The notes beneath the pieces were generated by a model, which saw nothing but the letters and a program-made list of their open reading frames with translations, made no database searches and had not been told where the DNA came from. Shown here piece after piece: positions 34,041 to 43,059 of a DNA stretch of 64,000 bases. The number at the start of each line of letters is the position of its first letter. Within the stretch, counting starts at the first letter, position 1. Made by a program: the position numbers and the translations under genes. Source of the DNA: Euptelea pleiosperma (taxonomy: Eukaryota > Streptophyta > Magnoliopsida > Ranunculales > Eupteleaceae); NCBI GenBank assembly GCA_035048495.1, contig CM068541.1, forward strand, positions 10,733,929-10,797,928. Reading direction: 5' to 3'.

Positions 34041-34116
34041 GGGCTATAATTACGTAGTAATCTACCTGTGTACTTCACTCATCTTGGTAGCTTAAGCATT
34101 GGAGTTGCAGAAAGAG

Positions 34117-34362
34117 ATGGCTAATTCAAATGTGGCACAACTGTTCAAATTGATTTTACTCATCTCAATGCTCATGGTGAGTTCGGCGGCACGTGCGTAT
34201 CCGGGGCTTCAGCCCATGCAGAAGACAATCGATAGCCGCCTTATTTTACTTAGGTTAGGCTATCACCAAAGGAGGTCGACGTTGGACACGAGCATCACGC
34301 GAGTCTCACCTGGAGGCCCTGATCCCCAACATCACATTCAACCACCAGGATCATTATACTAG
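34117..34362 (+). CDS. CLE: CLE signalling-peptide precursor (CLE gene 4, divergent)
   Basis: Single-exon, 81 residues from the ATG at 34117. An upstream in-frame TTG at 34099 is not a likely start, and the ATG leads straight into the signal peptide (VAQLFKLILLISMLMVSSAA, about residues 5-25). The CLE motif RVSPGGPDPQHH at residues 62-73 is the canonical form found in Arabidopsis CLE5/CLE6-type peptides. A tail of eight residues (IQPPGSLY) follows. Outside the motif the protein does not resemble CLE genes 1-3, so it is an older paralogue or an independent arrival rather than part of the recent duplication. Family role: apoplastic peptide ligand of LRR receptor kinases. Confidence 0.93.
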   Translation: MANSNVAQLFKLILLISMLMVSSAARAYPGLQPMQKTIDSRLILLRLGYHQRRSTLDTSITRVSPGGPDPQHHIQPPGSLY

Positions 34363-34669
34363 ATCTCACTCGAGGTGTGTTTGGTTGCAGAAATAAAACT
34401 CCCCTTGAATAAACTAAAAACCGGGATAAAAGTAATCACACTGTTTTGCTAGCAAGGATATTATGGGGAGTGTGGATGGTGAGTACACTTAATCCATCAA
34501 AAGATGAATTTGTGTCCTTTCCAAAACATGTTTTTCACTTGTCCCCCATAAAAGCTTATCTATCACAAACGAAAACCGGCAACCAAACACGCTCTAAGTG
34601 TGAGAGCCTCCTCTTTAACTAGTGTGGTATGAACAAGCATTTTGTGAAATTCAATCTCGCATGTTTTGT

Positions 34670-35015
34670 TTTCAGTTTTCACCCGTAACGTAGCTTTCGT
34701 TTTTCTTTTTTTTTTGATAAGTAGTAGCTTTTGTTTTTCACCCTAATGTATTTTTGTTTTTGCTTCTTGCAGCTATGTTGTTGTTGTGCTAGTCTTTTGC
34801 GCAGATCATCTCGACCTCTTTGGCTACTTTTGCATCTTTATTGGCGTTTTCCCTAGCTAGTGTAATGTAGCTTTGTTTTTATTGTTTCTTGTTGTGTTGT
34901 TGTACTTCTTTCTTAGGCTGTTGCTTCTTGTTGTGTTGTTGTACTTCTTTCTTAGGCTAGTTTTGTACCTTTGTTGGCGTTTGTCCTAATAAATTCTATA
35001 CTTATAAAAAAAAAA
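34670..35015 (+). mobile_element. L1-type LINE 3' end with poly(A)
   Basis: A T-rich 3'UTR-like stretch containing CATCTCGACCTCTTTGGCT ends in AATAAATTCTATACTTATA and a run of A. The same 3' end pattern is at 48590-48712. A 35-base unit (GTTGCTTCTTGTTGTGTTG...) is repeated in tandem at about 34886 and 34920. 5'-truncated; no ORF. Confidence 0.65.
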
Positions 35016-35049
35016 AAAAAGAGTCCCCATGCATCAGTGACTCCTATAA

Positions 35050-35340
35050 CACATTTGTAGCGGTGGGTCTTTTAGTGGCGGTTATTGTCATGGCTGCCAC
35101 TAAAAATGAACCCTATAGCAACGGTCAGTAAAAAAAAAACGCCACTAAAGGCCCATATAGCAGCAATCAATTTCTGGCCATAGCTAAAAGTCATCGGTAA
35201 AAAGGGCAATTTTCCCACCAACATTTTGGCAGGCACTATATAGCGGCGATCAGCCACTGGCCTCTGCTAAAACCCATCTATAGAGGCGGCTTTTTTTTTC
35301 TGGCTGCCGCTAAAAGTCTGTCGCTAAAACCCAGTTTAAT
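35050..35340. repeat. Subterminal-repeat type element (CGCTAAAA repeats)
   Basis: GTAGCGGTGGGTCTTTTAGTGG at the left and GCCGCTAAAAGTCTGTCGCTAAAA at the right, with interspersed GCCACTAAA / TAGCGGC motifs on both strands. This is the subterminal organisation of CACTA (En/Spm) elements, but CACTA termini were not found. Confidence 0.4.
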
Positions 35341-35752
35341 TTTCATGTAAGTGCCCCCAAACTTCATATGTCGACCTCCATGGAACTTCTCTTATATGGA
35401 GCTGAGCTCGAAAAATCGGTGGCTATATGTAGGAGGGGATGAGGTTTATGGTCGATTGAAGATGATGAATAACTGTGTAGGACTAGTGGTGGTGCCTCAT
35501 TAATAAGCTTAGTTAGTGGATAATACGAGGTTTCCACAAGAGGGAAGTCGCATAAGAAACAATCTAGGCTAAATAATTTTCTAATAAAACAAAATACCGA
35601 CTTTTTTTGGGGACAAAAGCTGAATTGTCGATTTGCAGATAACTTTTGAATTATGGGTAAGCTAAATGCCAAAGAAAAGAGCCAACCATTGGGGTAGCTT
35701 TAGATTTGTATTTGTGTTTCAGCTTGTGCCACTTCAGCCCTAGAAAAAAATG

Positions 35753-35930
35753 AGAAAATTTTTGAAGCGGCCGGATTTTTGAAGCGAGGATCATGAGTCC
35801 ATGATCGCGCGCCACATCTACTCATAGTTTAGACTTTGGCTTTAAAAATACTTTTTAAAAAGTAACCACAGGTATTTATGGCTCATGATCATTAGACACA
35901 TGATCCCCACTTCAAAAATTTTCTTTAGAA
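35753..35930. mobile_element. Foldback MITE, family 3
   Basis: GAAAATTTTTGAAGCGG with GAGGATCATGAGTCCATGAT at the left; GATCATTAGACACATGATCC with CACTTCAAAAATTTTC at the right, inverted. Interior TTTAAAAATACTTTTTAAAA. Same family as 13646-13812. Confidence 0.7.
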
Positions 35931-35984
35931 AAACCCTCGAGGGAAATCAACTGATCACGTCTTTGAAAGGCCTGATAGGGCAAC

Positions 35985-36190
35985 CCATCAAGCCTTGATT
36001 TGTAGAAGGGTCGGGCTAAGGAGCCACCCTTTTCTCACCCCTCTCGGCTGGTGGTTGACAGCGCTGAGTTAGCATCACATTTTGCAGCTCTATGAACCAC
36101 CGTTGGATTCACAAAATCCACAGCCGAGAACATGATTCCCAAGAGGGGGTAGAAAAAGGGGGGCTAGCTCCTGAGCCTGACCCTTTGTAG
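35985..36190. mobile_element. Foldback element, family 4
   Basis: AAGGGTCGGGCTAAGGAGCC at the left pairs with GGCTAGCTCCTGAGCCTGAC at the right. ACCCCTCTCGG and the ACCGTTGGATTCACAAAATC block lie inside. The same terminus (AGGGTCAGGCTCAGGAGC) is embedded in the Helitron at about 23945-23962 and in the array near 7950. Confidence 0.6.
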
Positions 36191-36289
36191 AATGCTTAAC
36201 ATGAGAGAACTGAAACTGCATAAAAGAGTAGCAACTACGTTTTACTTCACAAAACAAAAGGATAGAAGTCCAAAAAAAGGTGTGGGCTA

Positions 36290-36400
36290 AACTAATGGCT
36301 AAAAATTATCAATCAAGCTCATTTTTGGTATGTATATCCACCAAGGGATGGGCTGAACCTCCATGCGATTAGTGGGCCCAAATAAATGAGCTATGCAGGG
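36290..36400. mobile_element. MITE family 1-related half copy
   Basis: Contains AATCAAGCTCATTTTTGGTA, then TCCACCAAGGGATGGGCTGA and CCATGCGATTAGTGGGCCC, the right-arm order of family 1 relatives. The left arm is missing. Confidence 0.5.
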
Positions 36401-36710
36401 CCACCAGAGCCCTCTATGTCGATTGCATCCAAAGTCTTCTATATCTAAAAAATTTTCCATCTAAGATGATGATCGAACTTACCAATTTCCGAAGCAGGAA
36501 CCCGAATGAAGAGGTCCCCAATCTCCTTGACATGAATTGCCACCTATGGGTCGTTGGGGTTATAGCATTTGTGGAATGGCTGAATAGATTAAAACATAAA
36601 TGTTTAAAGGTGCAAGATGCGCAAAATTGTCATTCATATCCGTACTAAGGGAAAAACATCCTTTAAAAATCAAATTTGCATGTTATATGTACAAATTCAC
36701 AATACGTAAG

Positions 36711-37084
36711 TGTTAAGACCCAAACCAATACACCAAAAGCACCTAGGTGATAGAGGTGCAGAAAGTTTATGTCTTAACCTTTAGGATCCTAACATTCCAT
36801 CACGCTTCCAAGGCCAACATCCACGGTAGCCTACTCTAAGGTGGCTTTCACTCTGGTACCCCTATTAGTTTTCTCACTTTTTGTGAGCGCGCGGAGCCCC
36901 AGGCATTTTTTCCTATACCCCAATTTTCTCTATTTGAGCAAGCTCGGCCCAGGTAGCCCTTTCCCCAAGTTGCCCCTCTTATGATTTGGACTCATGATAT
37001 GGGGTTGGTTCTGATACCAAATGTTAAGACCTAAACAAATACATCAAAAGCACATAGGTGATAGAGGTAGGAGTTGTGTCTTAA

Positions 37085-37088
<4 letters not shown>
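36711..37088 (-). mobile_element. TRIM-like retrotransposon remnant (second family)
   Basis: Direct repeats start TGTTAAGACCCAAACCAATA at 36711 and TGTTAAGACCTAAACAAATA at 37022 and run through CACCTAGGTGATAGAGGTG. Directly left of the second repeat, 37007-37020 reads TTGGTATCAGAACC on the minus strand, a near-match to a tRNA-Met primer-binding site. There is no coding capacity. A related LTR piece is at 41393-41535 (CCAAACCAATACACCAAAAG then GGATCCTAACATT). The second LTR is cut or expanded by a CT microsatellite. Confidence 0.65.

Positions 37089-37129
<41 letters not shown>
37089..37129. repeat. (CT)n microsatellite
   Basis: About 20 uninterrupted CT units. It creates short artefactual ORFs on both strands (Ser-Leu and Glu-Arg repeats), which are not genes. 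Confidence 0.95.
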
Positions 37130-37132
<3 letters not shown>

Positions 37133-37603
37133 GTGTGTTGTTTCCCTCGTTACATGAAATTTTTGGGTCTTGTTTCCGGTATCATTTTCAGCACCCATTT
37201 CCGTTTCTGACACCTATGGAGAGATGATTCATAATTAATGTAAAAAATAGATACTCAAATTACTAGCTCCCTAAATGGATTAGCTGGTTTCGCCCATGGT
37301 TTTAGGTTGCCCACTATATGCTTTAGCTTGGGCTACATTTATAGGCCTGGTAAGTTAGGGTTAGGCTTCTTTTTTAAGGCCACCTAGACAAATTGGCTAG
37401 GCTTAAGATCAATGCAATTAAATGGCCTAGCCCATTATACCTATTCTTAGGAAGGGCTGTGGCCTAGTTACTTATGTGCTAAGATGGCCTTGGGTAGAGC
37501 TCAGCCCACTCCGAACCCATCCCTAACACCCCTAGTAGGGTCCGCAGAGAATGATGAACTTTCGGTTAATCATATAACATCTGATGAAAATACACGGAAG
37601 CTT

Positions 37604-39058
37604 CTAACAATCTGTAGGAAGGGGATACATGCAGTATCTAGTGTTTTTCATGCATAAGAAAAATCGCTCGTATGCCGACGCCATCTTAGTTGCAGTGAAC
37701 ATCGACAATGCATATGCCTTGCACGCCATGCCCTTCCTATGCAGGATGGCTGGCCCATCCCTTATGACCGACTCCAAGGCTTCGACGAACGACCCCACAT
37801 TAGGAGAGAATGTATACCCAAAACCTTCATTCACAACTACTGTCCCTGTAATGCTAGGGAAGTTGGGTGTCAACACGGGCTTCCCGCATTGCATAGCTTC
37901 CATCAACGTCAAATCGAGCCCTTGAGGCCTCAATGTAGGGTTAACGAACACATCGAGCGCGTTGTAGAACTTGGCTAGCTGTGAAGATTCTAATGCACCC
38001 AATACCTTCACACTGGGTCCTAACTCAGCATAACGTTTCCCCCATGGGCCTGACCCAGCTACTAGTAAAAATACACCGGGGTTACGCTTGCTTATTGATG
38101 AGAAGGCCTCATAGAGAAGTGGGTGTCCTTTGTCCCTCACCAACCTCCCTGCAACTCCCATCACTAGACTTGCATTAGCAGGGACCCCATGTTGTTCCCT
38201 AAACCGTATGCCTGCCTCATGGTCGTGCACAAATTTTGTGTGATCAACCCCGTTGAGTATAACGTGGACGTTCCGACGAGGAAGCTGGTAGATGTTGACA
38301 AGCAACTCACCAGCACTGTTGCTAATACATATGTGTTGCGTGTAGCTAGAGAAGAACCTGATCTCGTCGACTAGCCGCGGCATTGCATCACGAAGCTCAG
38401 TCTCTGATCCTGACCTAATTGGGTCGGACAGGAGCTCTTGGAACAGTTTGGAATGCATGATCTCGTACCATATCCCATGCCAAGTGACAGCTACCTTAGG
38501 AACCATCTTGGCACGCCAATGTGGTAATGACACACTCTCAGTGTGGACATAATCGAACGAGCCGGCCATGTTCTCCCGATTGAAGATCTCAAACGCTAAT
38601 GAACAATTGACGGAGCCATGCTCATTGGCTGCAAAATGGATATGAAGGTTGCCGTCGTCGATATCGGGATGAGGCTGTCTATTGGAAGGCACAGTGAACA
38701 CATGCACCTCATGTCCCTTAGCAGCAAGAGCAGTGTATAAGGTTGAAGCATGGCGCTCCATGCCACCAGGGGAAGCACCAACTGGCCATGTCTTGGAGAA
38801 AACAGCAAGCTTGAGCTTCACAAAGGCTGGTCCAAAGCAAAGCTTATTCCATGGGAACTGAGCTTCTCGAAGATCGCCGTGGAACCGAGGATCCTCAGTT
38901 CGAAAGAACGGTTCGGGGAGGTGCCGTGCCGGAGGTGCAACAAAGAGAAGGAAGGAAGTGAGAAAGAGAGCTAAGGTGAGCAAGGTTGTAGACCTAATGG
39001 TTGGGAAAGAAGAAGAAGAAGAAGAGGAGGTCTTGGAGGTCTGATGCTTCAAGCCCAT
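37604..39058 (-). CDS. GT4-type glycosyltransferase, membrane-anchored
   Basis: Single exon, 484 residues from the ATG at 39056-39058. The frame is open 22 codons further, to a TTG at 39124 with a stop just beyond and no upstream ATG, so the internal ATG or a spliced leader is needed. A serine-rich N-terminus and a hydrophobic anchor (about residues 22-42) suggest a type II Golgi or ER membrane protein. The catalytic part resembles plant glycosyltransferases of the At1g75420/At1g19710 kind: WPVGASPGGMERH (residues 91-103, the N-terminal GGxER-type loop), VTWHGIWYE (191-199), VAGRLVRDKGH (302-312, donor-binding domain), LVAGSGPW (332-339) and LMEAMQCGKPV (385-395). In the EX7E element the first Glu is Gln (Q379) and the second is kept (E387). 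Substrate unknown. Confidence 0.9.
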   Translation of the reverse strand: MGLKHQTSKTSSSSSSSFPTIRSTTLLTLALFLTSFLLFVAPPARHLPEPFFRTEDPRFHGDLREAQFPWNKLCFGPAFVKLKLAVFSKTWPVGASPGGMERHASTLYTALAAKGHEVHVFTVPSNRQPHPDIDDGNLHIHFAANEHGSVNCSLAFEIFNRENMAGSFDYVHTESVSLPHWRAKMVPKVAVTWHGIWYEIMHSKLFQELLSDPIRSGSETELRDAMPRLVDEIRFFSSYTQHICISNSAGELLVNIYQLPRRNVHVILNGVDHTKFVHDHEAGIRFREQHGVPANASLVMGVAGRLVRDKGHPLLYEAFSSISKRNPGVFLLVAGSGPWGKRYAELGPSVKVLGALESSQLAKFYNALDVFVNPTLRPQGLDLTLMEAMQCGKPVLTPNFPSITGTVVVNEGFGYTFSPNVGSFVEALESVIRDGPAILHRKGMACKAYALSMFTATKMASAYERFFLCMKNTRYCMYPLPTDC

Positions 39059-39423
39059 GCTTGAGTTAATGTCGTCTGATGGCTCTGATCCTTCCTTTTT
39101 CAATACTTGTTGAATATCAGCCAACCCCTATACGAGTTGATTATTTAATTATACTTAGTTTTACTGATATTAATGATTTCTACCATTGATGCCGGATCTC
39201 TTCCAGCTTTTCCTTTTTCTTTGAATTTTTTGTTTGAATTGCACATGGGATTGTTCTTGTCAACCCCAACTTTCAAACTTTCAAGCAAAGATAATCTTGG
39301 AGTTCGGACTTTATGGTTTAAGAAAAGATCACAGAAATTGATGATGGTTAGCACCTTCTTTAATTATCATTTTAAAGAGGGAAAATAGCATATGATCCGC
39401 TAACCTATACGAGTAGGTAAGTC

Positions 39424-39748
39424 CAAGGTTTAAAAGGGGCCGTTATAACGGTATAACGGACTGGGAGCGTCACTGTTTTTCCAGCCGTTATAACCAATTG
39501 TAACGTTCAGGGGCAAAAATGGAAAATAACGTTAATAAAGGGAAAATGGCACTGAAATTCAAATTTCAAATTTTCAAAAACGGAAAATAACGGGAAATTT
39601 TCAGAAAATAACGATCGTTATTTTCGTTATAACGGAAAATAATGGCTGTTTTTTCAATGCGTTTTAACGGTACATAACGTAATGGGGGTGGTCCAAATCC
39701 GTTATAACAGCCATTATTTTCGTTATAATGGCCGTTTTTTAAACCGTG
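39424..39748. mobile_element. hAT-type foldback MITE upstream of the glycosyltransferase
   Basis: Ends CAAGGTTTAAAAGGGGCC and TTTTTTAAACCGTG, inverted, with CGTTATAACGG palindromes inside. Flanks GGTAAGTC (39416-39423) and GGTATGTC (39749-39756) form an 8-base target duplication with one mismatch. Same family as 25930-26307. It lies about 370 bases upstream of the glycosyltransferase start codon. Confidence 0.8.
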
Positions 39749-40149
39749 GGTATGTCAACAGGTCGGTTCTGGATCGGGCATCAATGTACCTAGAACCAAC
39801 GGTTCCAGTTCTCCATGTGTATTGTATTGTATGCTGTGAAAAATGAGTAAATAAAATGATTTTTATACTAAAATAAAAAAAAAAAACTGCATCATTATCA
39901 CTATATGATGGTTGTGGGTCCTATTGGTTTCGGTTCCAGTTTGATCCAGATACTAGTGTACCAAGAACCGGATATATACTTCAGTCTGGTTCATATCGGT
40001 TCAAGGGATCTTTTCGGCCGGCTTGGTTTTGAAATAGCTAGTCCTAGAACAGGGATAAACGTCTATTCTGGTTCCACGGGTACAAATTGACACCCAAATA
40101 TACAAGATGATGGTTTCTCATCTTTTTTTTTAATTATTATTATGAATAT

Positions 40150-40470
40150 AGGGGAACGCCACGTGCGATGCACATGCACCTTACACATGGCACACTCGTA
40201 GAGATCATTGACTGTATCGATGTTCGGCCCCCTAGGTGGACCTATATGCGAAAAATCAGCCTGATTAGTAGTTTCTAAGGATTTGATTGGTTTGATTGGA
40301 GTCATTTTCATGGGTAGATTTTTAACCATAGATTTCAAGAATTATTTGGAGTACTCAGATCCAAAGGTTTGAAATCACTAATGAGACTGATATTTGGTAT
40401 ATAGGCCCACCTAGGGATGGGACAGACATCCATAAGGTCAATGGTCTCTATGAGTGTCCTATGTGTATTA
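40150..40470. mobile_element. Foldback MITE, family 1
   Basis: Left arm with CGCCACGTGCGATG (CACGTG at 40160-40165) and AAAAATCAGCCTGATTAGTA. Right arm with AAATCACTAATGAGACTGAT, AGGCCCACCTAGGGATGGG and CATCCATAAGGTCAATGG. The arms are more diverged than in the 30-kb copy. Confidence 0.7.
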
Positions 40471-40684
40471 TACTATTATCTCTCATCATCATTGATGAGG
40501 GATATGGGCGTGCCAGATAACCTGAACTGTAAAAGGGCATTTAACGAGGAAAATTTTTGCATTTGAAAACAGAGAGACTAATTAGGCTGATTTATGAAAT
40601 GGCATGGGAAGTAATTATGTAGTCCTAAGGGTTGTTTTGTTTTTTATTTTACTTTTGTGTGGGTGTGCCCCAACCACTAGATAA

Positions 40685-41080
40685 GCATTAGGAAAATTAT
40701 AGTGGCACCCTCGAATTGTGAGGGCACCACAAATTGTGAGTCCACCCAAACTAAATATTCATGCGACAAATTTTTATTTTGTAAATCATCCGACAATTTG
40801 TTAACAAATAATATATGTGATTTTTTAGAATAGAACTTTGATGACAGAGCACAATATGAGCCACGTGGCACATACTTAGAGGACTGACTGCATGGATTTT
40901 TTTTTTCCAATCTTTAGGTGAACCTACAAACCAAAAATCAGCCTAATTGATTTCAAACCTTTCTCCAACTTGTGGAAGGCATTTTCATAAATTAAACAAA
41001 TTGAAGCACAATTCGTGGGGTGCTTTCAACGGGTCAGTATGCCCTCTCAATTTGTGGGGTGCGACTAAAATTTTCCTAAG
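40685..41080. mobile_element. Foldback element (family 5) with a nested family 1 fragment
   Basis: TTAGGAAAATTATAGTGGCA and CTCGAATTGTGAGGGC at the left pair with GCCCTCTCAATTTGTGGGG and GACTAAAATTTTCCTAAG at the right. A family 1 left arm (AACTTTGATGACAGAGCA, GCCACGTGGCAC, ACCAAAAATCAGCCTAAT) sits inside at about 40838-40950. A half copy with the TTTCGTGGGGTGCGACTAAA end is at 51587-51637. Confidence 0.55.
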
Positions 41081-41570
41081 CTTTATTGATGAGCAAAGAT
41101 AAGAAACAAAGAAAGGAGGATGAGATAACCTCCAAAGAAAGGGGAAGAAGGGAAAAGATCAAGACTACACTCTTCTATACAATCAAAAATTTCATCTAAA
41201 AACAAAATGGTCGAAGAACAAATTCCTACATTCCTTGGGAATCGTGGACTACTGAAATATTGTAGCTTTTGCCGAATAATAGATTCTTATCTCTATAGGC
41301 ACTAATCGATGTGTGCACTATTTGATTTGAACTTCTGATTGGTTCATTTCACTGATGTTGTTAACATGGTTTAAAAAGGTCCATTTGTTGAGTCCCAAAC
41401 CAATACACCAAAAGCACCCAGGAGATAGATGTGTGGAAAGCTTAAGTCGGCTTAACCTTTAGGATCCTAACATTATTATTCCACCACACTTCCAATTCCA
41501 ACATGGTGGCCAACATTGAGTTAGCTTTCACTCTTTTTTATTTTTATATTTTGTGTAAACAATGATTTTG

Positions 41571-41692
41571 AGGGGTGCAACACAAGGACTTCCTATGAGG
41601 TCACCCATCCTAATACTATTCTTGCCCTAACACATTTAACTGCAGAGTTATGATGGGATCCGGTGCATTAGTGTTGGTATGATCATTGCCCC
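41571..41692 (-). pseudogene. 5S rRNA-like sequence, full length
   Basis: On the minus strand this reads through the entire 5S rRNA order: ATGATCATACCAACACTAAT, GCACCGGATCCCATCA, the internal promoter region AGGGCAAGAATAGTATTAGG, ATGGGTGACCTC, and GTGTTGCACCCCT at the end. Several substitutions occur in box A/C (for example TTAAATGTGTTAGGGC for TTAAGCGTGCTTGGGC), so it is a pseudogene. It lies next to a TRIM-type LTR piece (41393-41535). Plant Cassandra TRIMs carry 5S sequence in their LTRs, so this may be one, but paired LTRs were not found. Confidence 0.85.
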
Positions 41693-42014
41693 TACAGGTG
41701 TACCTGGTGCAACATCATTGGCACATGATCGCCGCTTCTAAATTTTCACCCTTCAAAAAATTTCTCCTCCAATTGGATTACAACTCAATATAAAAAATAC
41801 AACATGGGTGACTCCAGTGTAGAAAATGTGTTTGCGTGTGTGTGTGTGTTTGTCGGGCTTTGTTGCTTCCATTTGCAAAGTTTCATTCAGCTTTGCTTTC
41901 ACAACCATATATTTGGTGGGCTTCCACAAGCCCACATCACAAAATTACCTCACGGGATTGAAATACCCATTTGAGAACTCTTGTTTTACACTGCCGGCCT
42001 CAGCAAAAGTTTGA

Positions 42015-42275
42015 TACATCCAAACACCAAAAATTGCCACGTGGCACATCATATTGGCCCATTCAATGAGTATTTGGTCCAATCCTTGGTGGACCCACAC
42101 ATCAAAATTAGCCTTGGTTGATGATTGTTTTCATATTTTAATCATTAGCCCAGGATTAAAAATGCTTAAATCAGACAGCTAGAAATAACCAATCAGGCTG
42201 ATCTTGGTACGTAGGTCCAGTAGGCCAAACGTCATGTCCGAGTAGCCTCGAGATAATCTGCCACGTAGTATTGAT
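42015..42275. mobile_element. Foldback MITE, family 1-related
   Basis: TTGCCACGTGGCACATCAT (CACGTG at 42038-42043) with AATCCTTGGTGGACCCACAC at the left. CAATCAGGCTGATCTTGGTA, then GTAGGTCCAGTAGGCC and TCTGCCACGTAG at the right. The right arm has lost the G-box (CACGTA). Confidence 0.6.
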
Positions 42276-42345
42276 GTGTCAAGCTTTTGAGGCGGTCCGA
42301 TCGTATCAAAAAAATTTCCTCCTTTTTTGGCCATGGGATCCACTA

Positions 42346-42745
42346 ATGGATCAATCAGGGACAGTAGACCTAGGGATTGGCCAAACATCTATACGGTCAG
42401 TATCCTCTAAGAAATTGCAACGTGGCGTATATTGTGGGTAGTCAGGTAAGATTTTACTCCCCTGGATGGGCTTACAAACCAAAAATCAGCCTGGCGTTGG
42501 ATTTGATTCATTTTCATGGGTTGATTTTAACGGTGTGAATTTGAGCATTATTGACCATTATTTGGGTACAAGGATCCAAAGGTTTGAAATCATTAATCAG
42601 GCTGAATTTTGGTTTCTAGTCCCATCTAGGGATTGGACAAACATCCATACGGTCATATCCTATAACAGTGTGCCACGTGGCTCATACTGTGGGCGGTCAT
42701 CGGGGGCGGAAAGTGAGTTTTTCTCTGCAATGCAACACACAAATA
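42346..42745. mobile_element. Foldback MITE, family 1, in the GTE promoter
   Basis: Left part has AGGGATTGGCCAAACATCTA, ACGGTCAGTATCCTCTAAG and AACCAAAAATCAGCCTGG; right part has ATTAATCAGGCTGAATTTTG, GATTGGACAAACATCCATAC and GTGTGCCACGTGGCTCATAC (G-box at 42674-42679). It ends about 320 bases before the GTE start codon and directly abuts the apparent transcript leader. Confidence 0.7.
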
Positions 42746-42789
42746 GCGGGTACGGGGTACGGGCTAGCGAGTACGAAACGGTTGTTCGG

Positions 42790-43059
42790 TAGCAGAGAGA
42801 GAGAGAGACCCTAAATTTCATGCGAAGTGCAAACACTTCTGAACCTGTTCCCGTGTCGCCTTTTAGGGTTTCTCTGCGAAAACCCTAACCGTGTCCATGG
42901 TGAAATTAGAGTTTTTCTCTCGATAGATAGATCGATCCGAAGGTCGAACAAACCCAACCGTCAAAATTTCACTCCAAAACCCTAGCGTGAGACCATCTCT
43001 CTTCTTCGATAAATCTAGGGTTTTCGAACAGATCGAATTAGGGATTTTGATTTACATGT
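42790..43059 (+). promoter_or_regulatory. GTE leader region with telo-box-like motifs
   Basis: GAGAGAGAGAGAGACCCTAA at about 42795, TTTTAGGGTTTC and AAAACCCTAACC near 42862-42892, AAACCCTAG near 42976 and CTAGGGTTTTC near 43013. Repeated AAACCCTA (telo-box) motifs near transcription starts are frequent in plant growth-related genes. An ATG at 43056 precedes the main ATG by four bases in another frame and opens a 12-codon uORF ending at 43094. Confidence 0.5.

Noticed and set aside
34099..34116. Longer CLE gene 4 beginning at 34099
   Set aside because: The codon there is TTG; the ATG at 34117 leads directly into the signal peptide.
41571..41692. Functional 5S rRNA gene
   Set aside because: Internal promoter boxes carry several substitutions and it is a lone copy beside a TRIM-like fragment.
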